Below are positions 43,703-53,817 of a stretch of 64,000 nt of DNA, piece after piece. Each line of letters starts with the position of its first letter. Within the stretch, counting starts at the first letter, position 1. The stretch covers positions 1 to 64,000 of the forward strand of contig CALMPB010000385.1 of assembly GCA_937871985.1 (NCBI GenBank), given 5' to 3'. This DNA is from an uncultured Burkholderiaceae bacterium (GTDB lineage Bacteria; Pseudomonadota; Gammaproteobacteria; Burkholderiales; Burkholderiaceae). The notes under the pieces were generated by a model that saw nothing but the letters and a program-made list of their open reading frames with translations, made no database searches and was not told the origin of the DNA. The position numbers and the translations under genes were made by a program.

Positions 43703-44497
43703 TCAGTCAGCCGCTCCTTGGAGCGGCGATGAAGACTCTTCGTCGGCACGCTCCCAGATTTCTCGCGCGATAGGATCGCGCAGTTCCTCGGCGATATGAC
43801 CGACCAAGCCAATCGAGCGGCCAATAACGGCAAGGCCCCGGCACAGCCTCCAGGGGATGGAAAGCTCACAAGCCAGAGCACCCAGCGCCCCTGTGGCGTT
43901 GACCGGCAATATCCCGGGCTTGGCAAGCACGCGCTCCGCCTCCGCGGAAATAAGCTGCATCAACTCGACATAACGGCCGCTGATGCCATTTTCTTCCGCA
44001 AGTTGAAATAATTTTGGGGTGCGCGGATCTATGGGCTTATGAAGGGGATGCCCGATTCCCGGTATGGTGCGTTTGGCAGCGACGTGACTGGCGACGATTT
44101 TCTTCGCCAACTGCGGAAGATCTTCTTCTCCATCCGCCGAGGCCAAGGCCTCCTGGAGAATGCGGGCGGCCCCTTCCGCCGTACCCGCAAAAGTCGTACC
44201 CATGCCGCACAAGCCCGCGGCAACAGCGGACTGCAGCGATTCGGGAGCTCCCAGATAAGTCAGGCGGGCGGCAATAGCCATTGGCGTCATACCATGCTCC
44301 ACCAAGGTAGCCAGCATGGCATTGAACACGACGGACTCATTCGGGGTCGGGACACGCCCCTTGATTTCCAAAAAGGCGAACTCGCCCAGATTCAGCTTGC
44401 CGAGCACATCGTTCGTCAGATCGAGACCGCATACGGTAATGCTGTCTGCCGTGCTTCGGCCCATTCTGGAACGAAGCGCTTTACGTTGACGGCTCAT
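43703..44497 (-). CDS. Citryl-CoA-lyase-like protein (citrate synthase fold)
   Basis: The 264-residue product matches the short, citrate-synthase-like family annotated as citryl-CoA lyase. Histidines corresponding to the catalytic pair are His68 (LVEHGMTP) and His150 (GIGHPLHKP). The catalytic Asp of citrate synthase sits in an N-V-D-type motif; here the block is NATGALGALACEL, with Thr202 at the Asp position. Aldol-cleavage chemistry is thus in doubt. The gene is downstream of, and convergent with, the LysR gene, and its promoter is separate from the acyl-CoA operon. Confidence 0.82.
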   Translation of the reverse strand: MSRQRKALRSRMGRSTADSITVCGLDLTNDVLGKLNLGEFAFLEIKGRVPTPNESVVFNAMLATLVEHGMTPMAIAARLTYLGAPESLQSAVAAGLCGMGTTFAGTAEGAARILQEALASADGEEDLPQLAKKIVASHVAAKRTIPGIGHPLHKPIDPRTPKLFQLAEENGISGRYVELMQLISAEAERVLAKPGILPVNATGALGALACELSIPWRLCRGLAVIGRSIGLVGHIAEELRDPIAREIWERADEESSSPLQGAAD

Positions 44498-44547
44498 GCC
44501 CCACTCCTCTTATCGTTACCTGGCGTGCAAAAAACAATAGCATTCAA

Positions 44548-44570
44548 GCCATGTGTGAACAACACATGGC
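44548..44570 (-). terminator. Terminator of the cyo operon
   Basis: GCCATGTGT (44548-44556) pairs with ACACATGGC (44562-44570) around GAACA, 36 nt past the surf1 stop on the minus strand. A U-rich stretch follows about 12 nt later. It probably ends the cyoABCD-surf1 transcript. Confidence 0.7.
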
Positions 44571-44605
44571 AGGCATACTTATTATTAGGGCCGCGAATAT
44601 AAGAA

Positions 44606-45373
44606 TCAGCGCGGCGAACGCCGTATCCGCCGCTCATGGCGAATCATCAGGCCTGCCCCCAGCAATACGGCCAGCGCCATCAGGTACCAGGTGATGGCGT
44701 ATCCCAAATGGGTGTTGCGGAAGTGGGTGACCGTCAGGCCGCCAAGCGGCCAGCCCTGCGGGTTCACGCCGGCGTCGGCATCGACGAAATACGGCGCGGC
44801 GGACTCATCCGGCAGTCCCTCCGCCTTGAGAATGGCGGCCACGTCGCGTGAATACCATTGCCCCGCGTCAGGACGATTGCGGCGCAGGAAGCCGCCGTGC
44901 GGTTCGGTGAAGCGCAACAACCCGGTCACGACGGTTTCGCCTTCCGGTGCGCGTATTTTCGCGTTGCCCGAGGCATCGGCGAGATCGGGCGGAATATAGC
45001 CCCTATTCACCAGCACGATGAAGCCGTCATCGGTCTTGAACGGAACCATGACCCAATAGCCGTAGCCCTTTGGGCTGGTGCCATGTACCAGCGCTTGTTT
45101 GCCGGGGAGGAAGCGGCCCTCCAGCCGCACTCGCAGGTATTGCAGTTGACCGCTTTCGACATTCGGCCAGGCCGCAGGCCCGGGAGCGGCCACCGGCGGC
45201 GCATGAATGCGCGTGGCGACGTCGTGGATCAGCTTCAGCTTCCAGTCCAGGCGGTGCAATTGCCAGTTTCCCAGCAGGATGAACCCCGCAAAGGCGCAGA
45301 CCGCCAATACCATCCAGACGATGAAACCGCGGCCCGGGCGGGTTCCCGCTGCGCCGCCGGATGCCGAAGTCAC
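44606..45373 (-). CDS. SURF1-family oxidase assembly protein
   Basis: The 255-residue protein has an N-terminal helix (FIVWMVLAVCAFAGFILLGN), a periplasmic domain and a C-terminal helix (LGYAITWYLMALAVLLGAGL). SURF1 helps insert haem into haem-copper oxidases. NWQLHRLDWKL and FLVNRGYIPPDL-type blocks mark the family. It overlaps cyoD by 4 nt and is the last gene of the operon, so it is dedicated to this quinol oxidase. Confidence 0.92.
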   Translation of the reverse strand: MTSASGGAAGTRPGRGFIVWMVLAVCAFAGFILLGNWQLHRLDWKLKLIHDVATRIHAPPVAAPGPAAWPNVESGQLQYLRVRLEGRFLPGKQALVHGTSPKGYGYWVMVPFKTDDGFIVLVNRGYIPPDLADASGNAKIRAPEGETVVTGLLRFTEPHGGFLRRNRPDAGQWYSRDVAAILKAEGLPDESAAPYFVDADAGVNPQGWPLGGLTVTHFRNTHLGYAITWYLMALAVLLGAGLMIRHERRIRRSPR

Positions 45374-45786
45374 GACGACGGCATGGTCATCGTGTGCGGC
45401 TGCTGCGACGTCGCGGGCATCATGCCCGGCATCATGTTCATGTTTTCGTGATACAGCACCCAGATGGACGCTCCCAGCACGATGACCACCAGCACGGTGG
45501 AGAAGATGAAGGCCAGCATGTTCCAGCCGCCTTCCGAGCGAGTGTCCAGATGCAGGAAGTAGACAATATGCACGACGATTTGCGCGACGGCCAGGATCAG
45601 CACGACGGCAATGGCCGCGGCGCGATTGTCGATGACCTGGTTCATGACCAGCCAGAAGGGAATGACGGTAAGAATGGCCGCCAGCACGAAACCCGTAAGA
45701 TAGCTGCGCAGCGAGCCTTCATGCACGTGCATGGCGTCGTCGTGATGGTCGGACGATGACGCGCCGGACAGAGGTGGGTGGCTCAT
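45370..45786 (-). CDS. cyoD: Cytochrome bo(3) ubiquinol oxidase subunit IV CyoD
   Basis: CyoD is the small structural subunit of the cytochrome bo3 quinol oxidase. The 138-residue protein has three helices, beginning SYLTGFVLAAILTVIPFWLV, then AAAIAVVLILAVAQIVVHIV and MLAFIFSTVLVVIVLGASIW. A His/Met-rich tail (HENMNMMPGMMPATSQQPHT) is longer than in E. coli (109 residues) and might bind copper; this is a guess. It starts at ATG 45786 with GGAG 8 nt upstream and overlaps cyoC by 4 nt. Confidence 0.93.
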   Translation of the reverse strand: MSHPPLSGASSSDHHDDAMHVHEGSLRSYLTGFVLAAILTVIPFWLVMNQVIDNRAAAIAVVLILAVAQIVVHIVYFLHLDTRSEGGWNMLAFIFSTVLVVIVLGASIWVLYHENMNMMPGMMPATSQQPHTMTMPSS

Positions 45787-46409
45787 CGCAATACTCCTAC
45801 CAGATAAACATAGCTGAAAACCCCGACCCAGACCAGATCCAGGAAGTGCCAGAACATGCTCAGGCAGCGCAGGCGCCGAATGTTGTCCGGCGTGGCGCCG
45901 TAGCGGTTCAACTGCACCATCAGCACGACCAGCCACACGACGCCGAAGGTCACGTGCAGGCCGTGCGTGCCGACCAGGGTGAAGAACGACGACAGGAACG
46001 CGCTGCGGCCCGGCCCGGCGCCCTGGGCGATCATGTCGACGAACTCGTGGATTTCCAGGCCCACGAAGGCCGCCGCCAGCAGTCCGGAGACAGCCAGCCA
46101 GCCAAGCATGACGCGCTTGTTGCCTTGCTGGATCTGCAGCATCGCGAAACCGAAGGTGACCGAGGAAATGAGTAGCAAGGCGGTGTTCCAGGCCAGCCCG
46201 ACCAGATCGAAGACCTGGCTGCCCGTCGGGCCGCCCGCGTACTGAGTGCCCAGCACGGCGTTGGCAACGAACAGGGAGGCGAAGATGAAGCAATCGCTCA
46301 TCAGGTAGATCCAGAACCCGAGCAGGGTTCCGTTATGGGCGGGCGGCTCTTGACGGCAATAGAACGTCGGCGCTGGGCGGCGGCTGCTGGCGATGGTATC
46401 GGTGCTCAT
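45783..46409 (-). CDS. cyoC: Cytochrome bo(3) ubiquinol oxidase subunit III CyoC
   Basis: CyoC is the five-helix subunit III of the quinol oxidase. The 208-residue protein has [40 protein letters not shown] and [20 protein letters not shown], typical of the family. It overlaps cyoB by 4 nt and cyoD by 4 nt, so the genes are coupled. Confidence 0.95.
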   Translation of the reverse strand: MSTDTIASSRRPAPTFYCRQEPPAHNGTLLGFWIYLMSDCFIFASLFVANAVLGTQYAGGPTGSQVFDLVGLAWNTALLLISSVTFGFAMLQIQQGNKRVMLGWLAVSGLLAAAFVGLEIHEFVDMIAQGAGPGRSAFLSSFFTLVGTHGLHVTFGVVWLVVLMVQLNRYGATPDNIRRLRCLSMFWHFLDLVWVGVFSYVYLVGVLR

Positions 46410-48415
46410 GCCGCGCCCCCCTCAGGATTGGGCGCCCAATTGCCCGAATGCTCGAACTGGTTCACCTCTTCGGCGGGGATGTGATAGTCGCGATGGTAAT
46501 TGAAGGTATGGCCGATGGACACGATGATGATTCCCAGGAACGACGCAATGGCCAGCCACCAGATGTACCAGACCATGGCGAACCCAAAGAGAGTCGCCAG
46601 CACGCCAAGGATAAGGCCGGCGCCGGTGTTCCTGGGCATGTGAATATTGTTGAACCCATCCATCGGACGGCTCACGCCCTGCTCTTTCATGTCGAACCAG
46701 GCGTCACGCTCGTGCACCTGCGGGATGAACGCGAAGTTGTAGTCGGGCGGCGGCGAGGACGTCGACCATTCCAGCGTGCGGCCATTCCAGGGGTCGTTGC
46801 CGACGGCATACGTATCGCGGTGGCGGATACTGACGTAGATCTGAACGATGAACGAAAGAATTCCCAGCAGGATCAGGAAGGCGCCGAAGGCGGCAATGAC
46901 GAACCATATCTGCAGGCTCGGATCGTCGAAATGACTGAGGCGGCGGGTTACGCCCATGAGGCCCAGCACGTAAAGAGGCCCGAAGGCCAGCCAGAAGCCG
47001 ATCAGCCAGAACCAGAACGACAACCTGCCCCAGAACTCGTTCAGCCGGAAGCCGAAGGCCTTGGGGAACCAGTAGTTGATGGCCGCGAACACGCCGAACA
47101 CCACGCCGCCGATAATGACATTATGGAAATGCGCGATCAGGAACAAGCTGTTGTGCAGCAGGAAGTCGGCGGGCGCCACCGACAGCATCACGCCGGTCAT
47201 GCCGCCGATGGTGAAGGTGAACAAAAAGCCCATCGTCCATAGCATTGGCACGGTGTAGTCCACGCGGCCGCGGTACATGGTGAACAGCCAGTTGAAGATC
47301 TTCGCCCCGGTGGGAATGGAGATGATCATGGTCGTCAATGAAAAGAACGAATTGACGTCGGCGCCCGAACCCATGGTAAAGAAGTGATGCAGCCACACGA
47401 GGTAGGACAGAACCATGATTGCCAAGGTGGCGTAAACCATGGATGAATAGCCGAACAGTGGCTTGCGCGAGAAGGTTGCCACGATTTCCGAATACACGCC
47501 AAAAATGGGCAGCACCAGTATGTACACCTCCGGGTGGCCCCACACCCAGATCAGGTTGATGTACAGCATGACGTTGCCGCCGAAGTCATTGGTGAAGAAA
47601 TGCATGCCCAGATAGCGATCCAGCGACAGCAGGAACAGCGTGGCGGTAAGAATGGGGAAAGTCACCACGATGAGGCCGCTGGTGGCAAGCGTCGTCCAGC
47701 TGAAGATCGGCATCTTCATCATGCTCATGCCGGGTGCGCGCATCTTGACGATGGTGACGACGAAGTTGATGCCGGTAAGCAGGGTTCCCACCCCCGACAG
47801 CTGCAAGCCCCAAATGTAGTAGTCCACCCCCGTGCCCGGACTCTGCGCAAGCTCGGAAACGGGCGGATAGGCCAGCCAGCCGGCGGTGGAGAAGTCGCCG
47901 ATGAACAGCGAGGCCATGAACAGCACGACGCCGGAAGAGGTGAGCCAGAAACTCAAGTTGTTGAGAAACGGAAACGCCACGTCGCGCGACCCGATCTGCA
48001 GCGGCATCACGTAGTTCATCAGGCCCACGATGTAGGCCATGGCCACGAAGAAAATCATGATCGAGCCATGGGCCGAGAAAATCTGGTCGTAATGATGCGG
48101 CGGCAGGTAGCCCATGTTGTCGCCGAAGGCGACGGCCTGCTGAGCGCGCATCATGATGGCGTCGGAAAACCCGCGCAGCAGCATCACCGTGCCGAGGATC
48201 ATGTACATGATGCCCAGCTTCTTGTGGTCGACGCTGGTGAACCACTCGCTCCACAAATAGCCCCAATAGCGCTTCTTGGTGATGAACGCCAGTAGGCATA
48301 CGCCGATCACGGCCACCACGACGAAGGTGGCCACCACGATGGTGTTGTCCAGCGGCAGGGAATTGAGCGTCAAACGCCCAAGAAGAAAATTCAGGATTTC
48401 GGAGCGGTCAGGCAT
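46406..48415 (-). CDS. cyoB: Cytochrome bo(3) ubiquinol oxidase subunit I CyoB
   Basis: CyoB is the haem-copper catalytic subunit that reduces O2 to water and pumps protons. The 669-residue protein has the His-Tyr block [20 protein letters not shown], the CuB histidines in LHHFFTM, and [16 protein letters not shown] for haem binding. I take the ATG at 48415 ([20 protein letters not shown]); an ATG at 48424 would add three residues. It is the second gene, 24 nt after the cyoA stop. Confidence 0.95.
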   Translation of the reverse strand: MPDRSEILNFLLGRLTLNSLPLDNTIVVATFVVVAVIGVCLLAFITKKRYWGYLWSEWFTSVDHKKLGIMYMILGTVMLLRGFSDAIMMRAQQAVAFGDNMGYLPPHHYDQIFSAHGSIMIFFVAMAYIVGLMNYVMPLQIGSRDVAFPFLNNLSFWLTSSGVVLFMASLFIGDFSTAGWLAYPPVSELAQSPGTGVDYYIWGLQLSGVGTLLTGINFVVTIVKMRAPGMSMMKMPIFSWTTLATSGLIVVTFPILTATLFLLSLDRYLGMHFFTNDFGGNVMLYINLIWVWGHPEVYILVLPIFGVYSEIVATFSRKPLFGYSSMVYATLAIMVLSYLVWLHHFFTMGSGADVNSFFSLTTMIISIPTGAKIFNWLFTMYRGRVDYTVPMLWTMGFLFTFTIGGMTGVMLSVAPADFLLHNSLFLIAHFHNVIIGGVVFGVFAAINYWFPKAFGFRLNEFWGRLSFWFWLIGFWLAFGPLYVLGLMGVTRRLSHFDDPSLQIWFVIAAFGAFLILLGILSFIVQIYVSIRHRDTYAVGNDPWNGRTLEWSTSSPPPDYNFAFIPQVHERDAWFDMKEQGVSRPMDGFNNIHMPRNTGAGLILGVLATLFGFAMVWYIWWLAIASFLGIIIVSIGHTFNYHRDYHIPAEEVNQFEHSGNWAPNPEGGAA

Positions 48416-48438
48416 AGTGTGCATTCCAGGTAGACAGT

Positions 48439-49395
48439 TCAATGCATCGCCGCGTCGTGCGCGGAGGCCGGTTTCATCGAGCCATGATGCATGGTGTCCG
48501 AGGCCATCATGTGATCCATGCACATCTGGCCGGGATCGACGCAACGGTTGAGAATGCGCTGGTAAAGATCGGAGCCGAAATGGGCATAGTAGTGTATGGG
48601 TTCAGCCCGGGTCGGCTGCTTAAGCTGGTTGTAAGCCGTGCGATCCAGGGTTTGCCCGCTGGCGCGAACCTTCTCCACCCACTGGCTGAAATCCTGCTGA
48701 CTCATGCCATGGAAGACGAAGCGCATGTCGGTAAAGCCCGCCCCGCTGTAGTTGGCCGAAAAGCCCTTGTATTCGCCCGGCTTGTTGATGACGCCGTGCA
48801 GGACGGTTTGCATGCCCGGCATGACATAGACCTGACCGGCCAGGGTCGGCACGAAGAACGAGTCCATCATCGTGTCGGAGGTAAGCTTGAAGTGGATGGG
48901 CACGTCGACCGGCGCCGCCAGCTCGTTGACGGTGGCGATGCCGTAGTCGGGATAGAAAAACAGCCACTTCCATTGCAGCGAAACCACTTCCACTTCCAGA
49001 GGCTTCAGGTCGGCCGGCACGGGCTTTTCGTGGGAGATTTTGTCGAGCGGACGGTAGGGATCGAGTTGATGGGTTCCGGTCCAGCTGACCGCGCCCACCG
49101 CAATGATGATCAGCAGGGGAACCGCCCACACCACCAGTTCGAGCTGCGGAGAGTGATCCCACTTGGCATCGTAGTGCGCGTGTTTGTTCGAGGAGCGATA
49201 CCGCCAGGCGATGATGGCAATGGCAATGAGTACCGGCACTATGATGAGCGCCATGATGAGAGTGGTGCTGACCATGGTGCCGCTTTGCTGGAGCGCTACG
49301 TAGCCGTCGGGATTGAGCAACACTAACTTTTCGCAGCCCCCCAGCATGAGCATGATGGGAAGAAGCAGAAACCGACAAAAATGTTTCACCAGCAT
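48439..49395 (-). CDS. cyoA: Cytochrome bo(3) ubiquinol oxidase subunit II CyoA
   Basis: CyoA is the membrane-anchored subunit II of the quinol oxidase. The 318-residue protein has a lipoprotein signal ([20 protein letters not shown]), two helices and a periplasmic cupredoxin domain with [20 protein letters not shown] but no CuA cysteines, as expected for a quinol oxidase. The His/Met-rich tail ([20 protein letters not shown]) is an extension relative to E. coli. It starts the cyoABCD-surf1 operon; no cyoE (haem O synthase) is in the window. Confidence 0.95.
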   Translation of the reverse strand: MLVKHFCRFLLLPIMLMLGGCEKLVLLNPDGYVALQQSGTMVSTTLIMALIIVPVLIAIAIIAWRYRSSNKHAHYDAKWDHSPQLELVVWAVPLLIIIAVGAVSWTGTHQLDPYRPLDKISHEKPVPADLKPLEVEVVSLQWKWLFFYPDYGIATVNELAAPVDVPIHFKLTSDTMMDSFFVPTLAGQVYVMPGMQTVLHGVINKPGEYKGFSANYSGAGFTDMRFVFHGMSQQDFSQWVEKVRASGQTLDRTAYNQLKQPTRAEPIHYYAHFGSDLYQRILNRCVDPGQMCMDHMMASDTMHHGSMKPASAHDAAMH

Positions 49396-49501
49396 GGTAG
49401 AAAACCTGCGACGAATAGAGAAAACCCGTTTATTTTATAGTAATCTTAAAGGCAGTCTCGCAACTTTTTTTGATTTGGCGAGTTTTTTCTTCGGAGACAC
49501 C

Positions 49502-50830
49502 ATGTCTACCAACCCCGCGCAACCCGCCACTCCAAACGGCTTCGCACCATCCGGCCCCACTCACGCACAACACCTCAAGCCCAGCGACATCTCCGTCGGC
49601 GTCGTAGTCGGCCGCACCGCCAGCTTCTTCGACGTCTTCGTGTTCGGCATCGCCTGCGCGCTGGTGTTCCCGAAAGTGTTTTTCCCCTTCGCCAGCCAGG
49701 CAGACGGCATGTTCTATTCCTTTGCGATATTCGCTTTGGGATTTCTTGCGCAGCCATTGGGCTCGCTGCTGTTCGTGCCCATACAGCGGCGTTTCGGGCG
49801 CACCACCACGCTGACCATCGCCTTGTTCGTGCTGGGTTCGGCCACGGTGGGCGTCGCCTTCCTGCCAGGCTATGAGTCCCTCGGCTACGCGTCGATCGCG
49901 GCGCTGTGCGTTCTGCGCCTGGGCCAGGGCTTTGCCGTGGGCGGCAGTTGGGACGGCCTGGCCTCCCTGCTCGCCATCAAAGCCCCCCCCAACAGCCGCG
50001 GCTGGTATGCATCGATTCCCCAACTGGGCGCTCCCATCGGCTTCATCGTCGCGGCCGGCCTGTTCGCGTATTTGTGGTCCAGCCTTTCGTATGAAGAGTT
50101 CTACAGCTGGGGATGGCGCTATCCGTTCTTCACGGCCTTCGCCGTCAATGTGGTGGCTTTGTTCGCCCGCCTGCGCATCGTCGTCAGTCCCGAATACACA
50201 TCCGAATTCAAGCAGCGCGACCTCGCGCCCGCCTTGGTGGGCGGGCTGCTGCGCTCGCAAGGCAGATACGTAGCATTGGGCGCTTTCGCGCCGCTGGCCA
50301 GCTACGCCCTGCTCAACCTCGTCACACTCTTCACGCTTTCGTGGGCCTTGCTGTACACCCGGCAATCTCCGACTCACTTTCTTATGGTGCAAATCATCGG
50401 CGCGCTGGTGGCCATTCCCTGCATGCTGGTGTCGGGGCGCATCGCCGACCGCCTGGGGCGGCGTCTTACGCTGGGCCTGTTCGCCATTCTCATTGCCGTC
50501 TACAGTGGATGGACAGCCGTTCTGCTGTCGGGCAGCGACTTCGAAAGCTATCTCTTCATCATCATCGGATTCGCCCTGCTGGGCTTCTCGCATGCCCAAT
50601 CCTCGGGCGTGGTCACTGCCAGCTTCCGCCGCGAATTCCGCTATACCGGCGCTCACTTCTCCGCCGATCTCAGCTCGTTGCTGGGCGCCGGCTTCGCTCC
50701 GCTGGTGGCCCTGATGCTGGCCGCCTACCTGGGCGTGGGCTATGTGGGCCTGTACCTTCTTTCGGGGGCAACCTGCACCCTGGCGGCGCTGTGGATCAGC
50801 CGTAAACTGGGCGGCTTGCCCAATCACTGA
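49502..50830 (+). CDS. MFS transporter, metabolite:H+ symporter type
   Basis: The 442-residue membrane protein has the metabolite-H+ symporter architecture: ISVGVVVGRTASFFDVFVFG, QPLGSLLFVPIQRRFGRTTT and RLGQGFAVGGSWDGLASLLA. About 12 helices are seen; the substrate may be an organic acid. The start is ATG 49502 with GGAG 6 nt upstream (CGGAGACACC). It is divergent from cyoA and is followed 60 nt later by the TetR gene, which may control it. Confidence 0.9.
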   Translation: MSTNPAQPATPNGFAPSGPTHAQHLKPSDISVGVVVGRTASFFDVFVFGIACALVFPKVFFPFASQADGMFYSFAIFALGFLAQPLGSLLFVPIQRRFGRTTTLTIALFVLGSATVGVAFLPGYESLGYASIAALCVLRLGQGFAVGGSWDGLASLLAIKAPPNSRGWYASIPQLGAPIGFIVAAGLFAYLWSSLSYEEFYSWGWRYPFFTAFAVNVVALFARLRIVVSPEYTSEFKQRDLAPALVGGLLRSQGRYVALGAFAPLASYALLNLVTLFTLSWALLYTRQSPTHFLMVQIIGALVAIPCMLVSGRIADRLGRRLTLGLFAILIAVYSGWTAVLLSGSDFESYLFIIIGFALLGFSHAQSSGVVTASFRREFRYTGAHFSADLSSLLGAGFAPLVALMLAAYLGVGYVGLYLLSGATCTLAALWISRKLGGLPNH

Positions 50831-50890
50831 CCATGAATGGCGCTGGCGTGCCAGATGGCGCGCCAGCGGACCGGCCAGAAAACCAATCCC

Positions 50891-51595
50891 ATGTCTCCCC
50901 CCAGTCCGCCAAAAAAAACCGCCGTCAAAGCTACACGCCGCAACGCCGGACGTCCTTCCGAAAGCAACTCTGTCGGCCGCGAATCGATTCTGGCTTCCGC
51001 CATTGCGCTACTGCATGGCAAAACGCCCGAACAGCTTACGCTGGCGGAGGTTGCCGCCAACGCCAAAGTCGATCGGGCATTGATACGATATTATTTTTCC
51101 GATAAAACCGGCTTGCTCAAAGCCATTGCCTATCAGGTGGTCAGCGAGCTTCAAGGCCGAAGCCAGGCCATGTTTCATCAAGAAGGCACGCTGGAAGAAA
51201 AAATAAAAAAGCGCCTGGATCTCTTGATCGACATCATGCACGAAATGCCGCAGTTCGCGCAGTTGGTATTCAAGGAAATCTACTACGCCGAAATCGCCGC
51301 GAAAAACGGCGACGAGGCGCGCGCGAGCATATCGCAAAACATTGTCGACCGGGGGCTGGCCCTGACCAGAGTACTGATCGACTCCGCCGAAGTGGATGAC
51401 GTCGGCCGCGAAATGGATCCACGCTTCCTGCACATCATGATGCTTGGATCCTGCATATTCTTTGCGACCTCGCAGCCCTTGCTGCAACTGATGTTCGGCG
51501 ACGAGCTCGACCGCAGCGAACTGACGAGGCGCTACATAGATTTCGCCACGAAAATATTGATGCGCGGCCTGGGCGCGCCTTTGCCTGCGGCTTAG
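50891..51595 (+). CDS. TetR family transcriptional regulator
   Basis: The 234-residue protein has a TetR HTH at about 30-80 (GRESILASAIALLHGKTPEQ and LTLAEVAANAKVDRALIRYY, FSDKTGLLKAIAY) and a helical ligand-binding C-terminus. I chose ATG 50891 (MSPPSPPKKTAVK); an upstream ATG at 50837 in frame is an alternative. It lies 60 nt after the MFS gene and converges with the Rieske oxygenase, whose stop is 5 nt away. It may bind the palindrome at 54149, since TetR operators are palindromic; this is inferred only. Confidence 0.88.
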   Translation: MSPPSPPKKTAVKATRRNAGRPSESNSVGRESILASAIALLHGKTPEQLTLAEVAANAKVDRALIRYYFSDKTGLLKAIAYQVVSELQGRSQAMFHQEGTLEEKIKKRLDLLIDIMHEMPQFAQLVFKEIYYAEIAAKNGDEARASISQNIVDRGLALTRVLIDSAEVDDVGREMDPRFLHIMMLGSCIFFATSQPLLQLMFGDELDRSELTRRYIDFATKILMRGLGAPLPAA

Positions 51596-51600
51596 AGCCT

Positions 51601-52647
51601 TTAAGCGCTCAGCGACTCTTTGGCGCGTTCGGCATTTTGTACCTGCGCCAACGCGGCCTGCTCCATCACGCGCCGCACCCGCATCAGGCCCGCGTCGTGC
51701 TGATACAGGTTTTCCTTGCTGCGCGCATTCTGCACCATGGTTTCCAGAATGAGGCGATCCTGCTCCACCACATCCCAATGCAGCCCCTCCAGGCGGTTGC
51801 GGTACAAAAACCGCCAGATATTGCGGTCGAGCCCCTGCGCTTTCTTGATGCGCCAAAAATAAACCTGGCAGCGGCGCTCATCGACGGGCGTGGCAAAGCC
51901 GACGATAAAGAATTCGCCGCCCCCATATTTTTTCTGGTACGGCACGGCCAGGCGCAGCCACAGGCTGGCGGTCTGGCCGAATTCCACCCAGTCGAAATTG
52001 ACGCCGCGCTGGCCGGTCTTTTCAAACAGCAAGCCGGTTTCCGTGGGCTTGATGACCATTTCGGCGCGCTTGTCGCCCTCGGCCATGGAATGCGACGACG
52101 CGTGCAAATACCGGCCATGCATAAGATCCATGACATTGTCGATGGCGTAGCGGTAATTGCATTCCCAGTTCTGCATGCACAAGAAGCCGGAAAATTCGTC
52201 GCCGGTCATTTCCCGCGGAAGCTCGAACGGCGTAACCGGCGTCCCCGCATCATCGCCAAACCACAGGAAAATGGCGCCGTTGGACTCGACGGCGGGGTAG
52301 GACTTGATACACTGCCGACCCCTTAGCGAACACCTGTCCATGGCGGGTACATCCGCCACAACGCCCATGCCGTTGATTTCCACGCCGTGATACCAGCATG
52401 CGATGCGCTCGCCCAGGTTCCAGCCCAGGGACAGCCTGGCCCCCCGGTGCGGGCAGCGGTCTTCGGTGGCGTGGATGCTGCCGTCTTTATCGCGCCAAAC
52501 CACGATTTCCTCGGAAAGCCGTGTAATGCCGATGGGCGTGTCGGAAACCATATAACTGGGCGCAACGGGATACCAGAAATTGCGAAGGCCCTTTTCCACC
52601 AATGCGGCAGCCTGAGCTGCTGCATCGATTGCCGTGTCTGTATTCAT
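51601..52647 (-). CDS. Rieske non-haem iron oxygenase, alpha subunit type
   Basis: The 348-residue protein has a Rieske domain with C65-x-H67 (DRCPHRGA) and C84-x2-H87 (ACWYHGVE), and a catalytic domain with the mononuclear iron motif NVMDLMHGRYLH (His177, His182, bridging Asp174). It resembles oxygenases that demethylate or hydroxylate aromatic or phenolic acids. No reductase or ferredoxin gene is adjacent. The start is ATG 52647. It lies 45 nt before the binding-protein gene end, on the same strand, and may be cotranscribed with it. Confidence 0.93.
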   Translation of the reverse strand: MNTDTAIDAAAQAAALVEKGLRNFWYPVAPSYMVSDTPIGITRLSEEIVVWRDKDGSIHATEDRCPHRGARLSLGWNLGERIACWYHGVEINGMGVVADVPAMDRCSLRGRQCIKSYPAVESNGAIFLWFGDDAGTPVTPFELPREMTGDEFSGFLCMQNWECNYRYAIDNVMDLMHGRYLHASSHSMAEGDKRAEMVIKPTETGLLFEKTGQRGVNFDWVEFGQTASLWLRLAVPYQKKYGGGEFFIVGFATPVDERRCQVYFWRIKKAQGLDRNIWRFLYRNRLEGLHWDVVEQDRLILETMVQNARSKENLYQHDAGLMRVRRVMEQAALAQVQNAERAKESLSA

Positions 52648-52692
52648 TTGAATCTACCTGCCTGAAAAATAGTGCTCAATAGTGGCCGTCAA

Positions 52693-53679
52693 TCATTTGG
52701 CCGGAATGAACTCGTTGGTGTACAAATCGTTCAGCGGCGTTGCCTTGGGCACGATGCCCTCTTTGACGTAGAAGTCCTGCAAGGCGCCCAGACGCTTCGA
52801 ATCGATTTCGCCGAGCCGGCTTTGGCCGGTGTACACCAGCTTGTTGTAGAGCTTGAAAACGCGCAGGACGTAATCTTCCTTGCCTTGATAGGCGGGAATG
52901 GCCTTGACGTAGTCAGCGGCCGCCGATGCGGGATCCTGGACAATGTCCCGCAGCCCTTTCAATGTGGCACGGACGAAACCGCGTACCAGCGCGGGATTTT
53001 CCTTGATGGTCTTGTCCGAAACCAGGATGGCCTGGGCCATGCTTTTGAAGTATTTGTCGGCGGGGATGATGTCTACCTTCACGCCCGCCAGTTCGGCGTT
53101 GATGGTCCATTCCGGAATCGAGGCCAGCGCGGGAATCTTCTTGTCGGCGAACAGCTTCCACACGGAAGGGCCGGTCGCCTGGATGTCGACGTCCGATTTT
53201 TCCAGGCCGTTGGCTTTCAGCATGCCCAGCAGCGCGTAATACGTGGTGTCCGAATAGGACATGGCCCCAATGGTTTTTCCTTTCAGTTGCGCCACGGACT
53301 GAACACCCGAGTCCTTGTTGATGGCCAGGTGCATGAACGAAGAACCGCCCAATACCGCAACCTCTTTGATGGGTATGCCGTTGGCCCTGACGATGATCGG
53401 CGTATCGCCCACCCCGCCGCCAAAGGGCGCGTTACCCGCGCCCACCTGCTTGGCCACGTCGGCGCCGCCCTTGGCCATGATGAAGTTGACGTCCAGGCCT
53501 TCGGCAGCGTAATAGCCGCGCTGCTTGGCCAGCATCCAGGGTGCGAAGGCAGGCAGGCTGGAAGGCGCCGGCAACAGATAGGTGACCTTTTGCAGATCGG
53601 CCGCCTGCGCCGAGGCCGCGGCCAATGTCAGGGTTAAACCGGCAAAAACCATACAGAAGCGCGTGGCGAATGTGTTCAT
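52693..53679 (-). CDS. NitT/TauT-type ABC substrate-binding protein
   Basis: The 328-residue periplasmic protein has a signal peptide (MNTFATRFCMVFAGLTLTLA, cleavage after AQA near 26) and the NMT1/THI5-like fold (SSLPAFAPWMLAKQRGYYAA, GLDVNFIMAKGGADVAKQV, ADKYFKSMAQAILVSDKT). The family binds sulfonates, nitrate, pyrimidine or aromatic acids. No ABC permease or ATPase gene is adjacent, so it is an orphan. Its neighbour is the Rieske oxygenase, which suggests that it binds an aromatic or heterocyclic acid. The start is ATG 53679 with GGAG 8 nt upstream. Confidence 0.9.
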   Translation of the reverse strand: MNTFATRFCMVFAGLTLTLAAASAQAADLQKVTYLLPAPSSLPAFAPWMLAKQRGYYAAEGLDVNFIMAKGGADVAKQVGAGNAPFGGGVGDTPIIVRANGIPIKEVAVLGGSSFMHLAINKDSGVQSVAQLKGKTIGAMSYSDTTYYALLGMLKANGLEKSDVDIQATGPSVWKLFADKKIPALASIPEWTINAELAGVKVDIIPADKYFKSMAQAILVSDKTIKENPALVRGFVRATLKGLRDIVQDPASAAADYVKAIPAYQGKEDYVLRVFKLYNKLVYTGQSRLGEIDSKRLGALQDFYVKEGIVPKATPLNDLYTNEFIPAK

Positions 53680-53817
53680 GAGGCTTGCTCCAAAAAGAAT
53701 GTGTGCGGGTTGGGACTGATGTGCTGGAACTGTTGTTCCGTTTGACTGGCTTGTGTATTCATGGCTGGGTTGTACGCTCGTTCGCGGCCGAACCAACCGG
53801 ACAACCGGTACGGCCAG

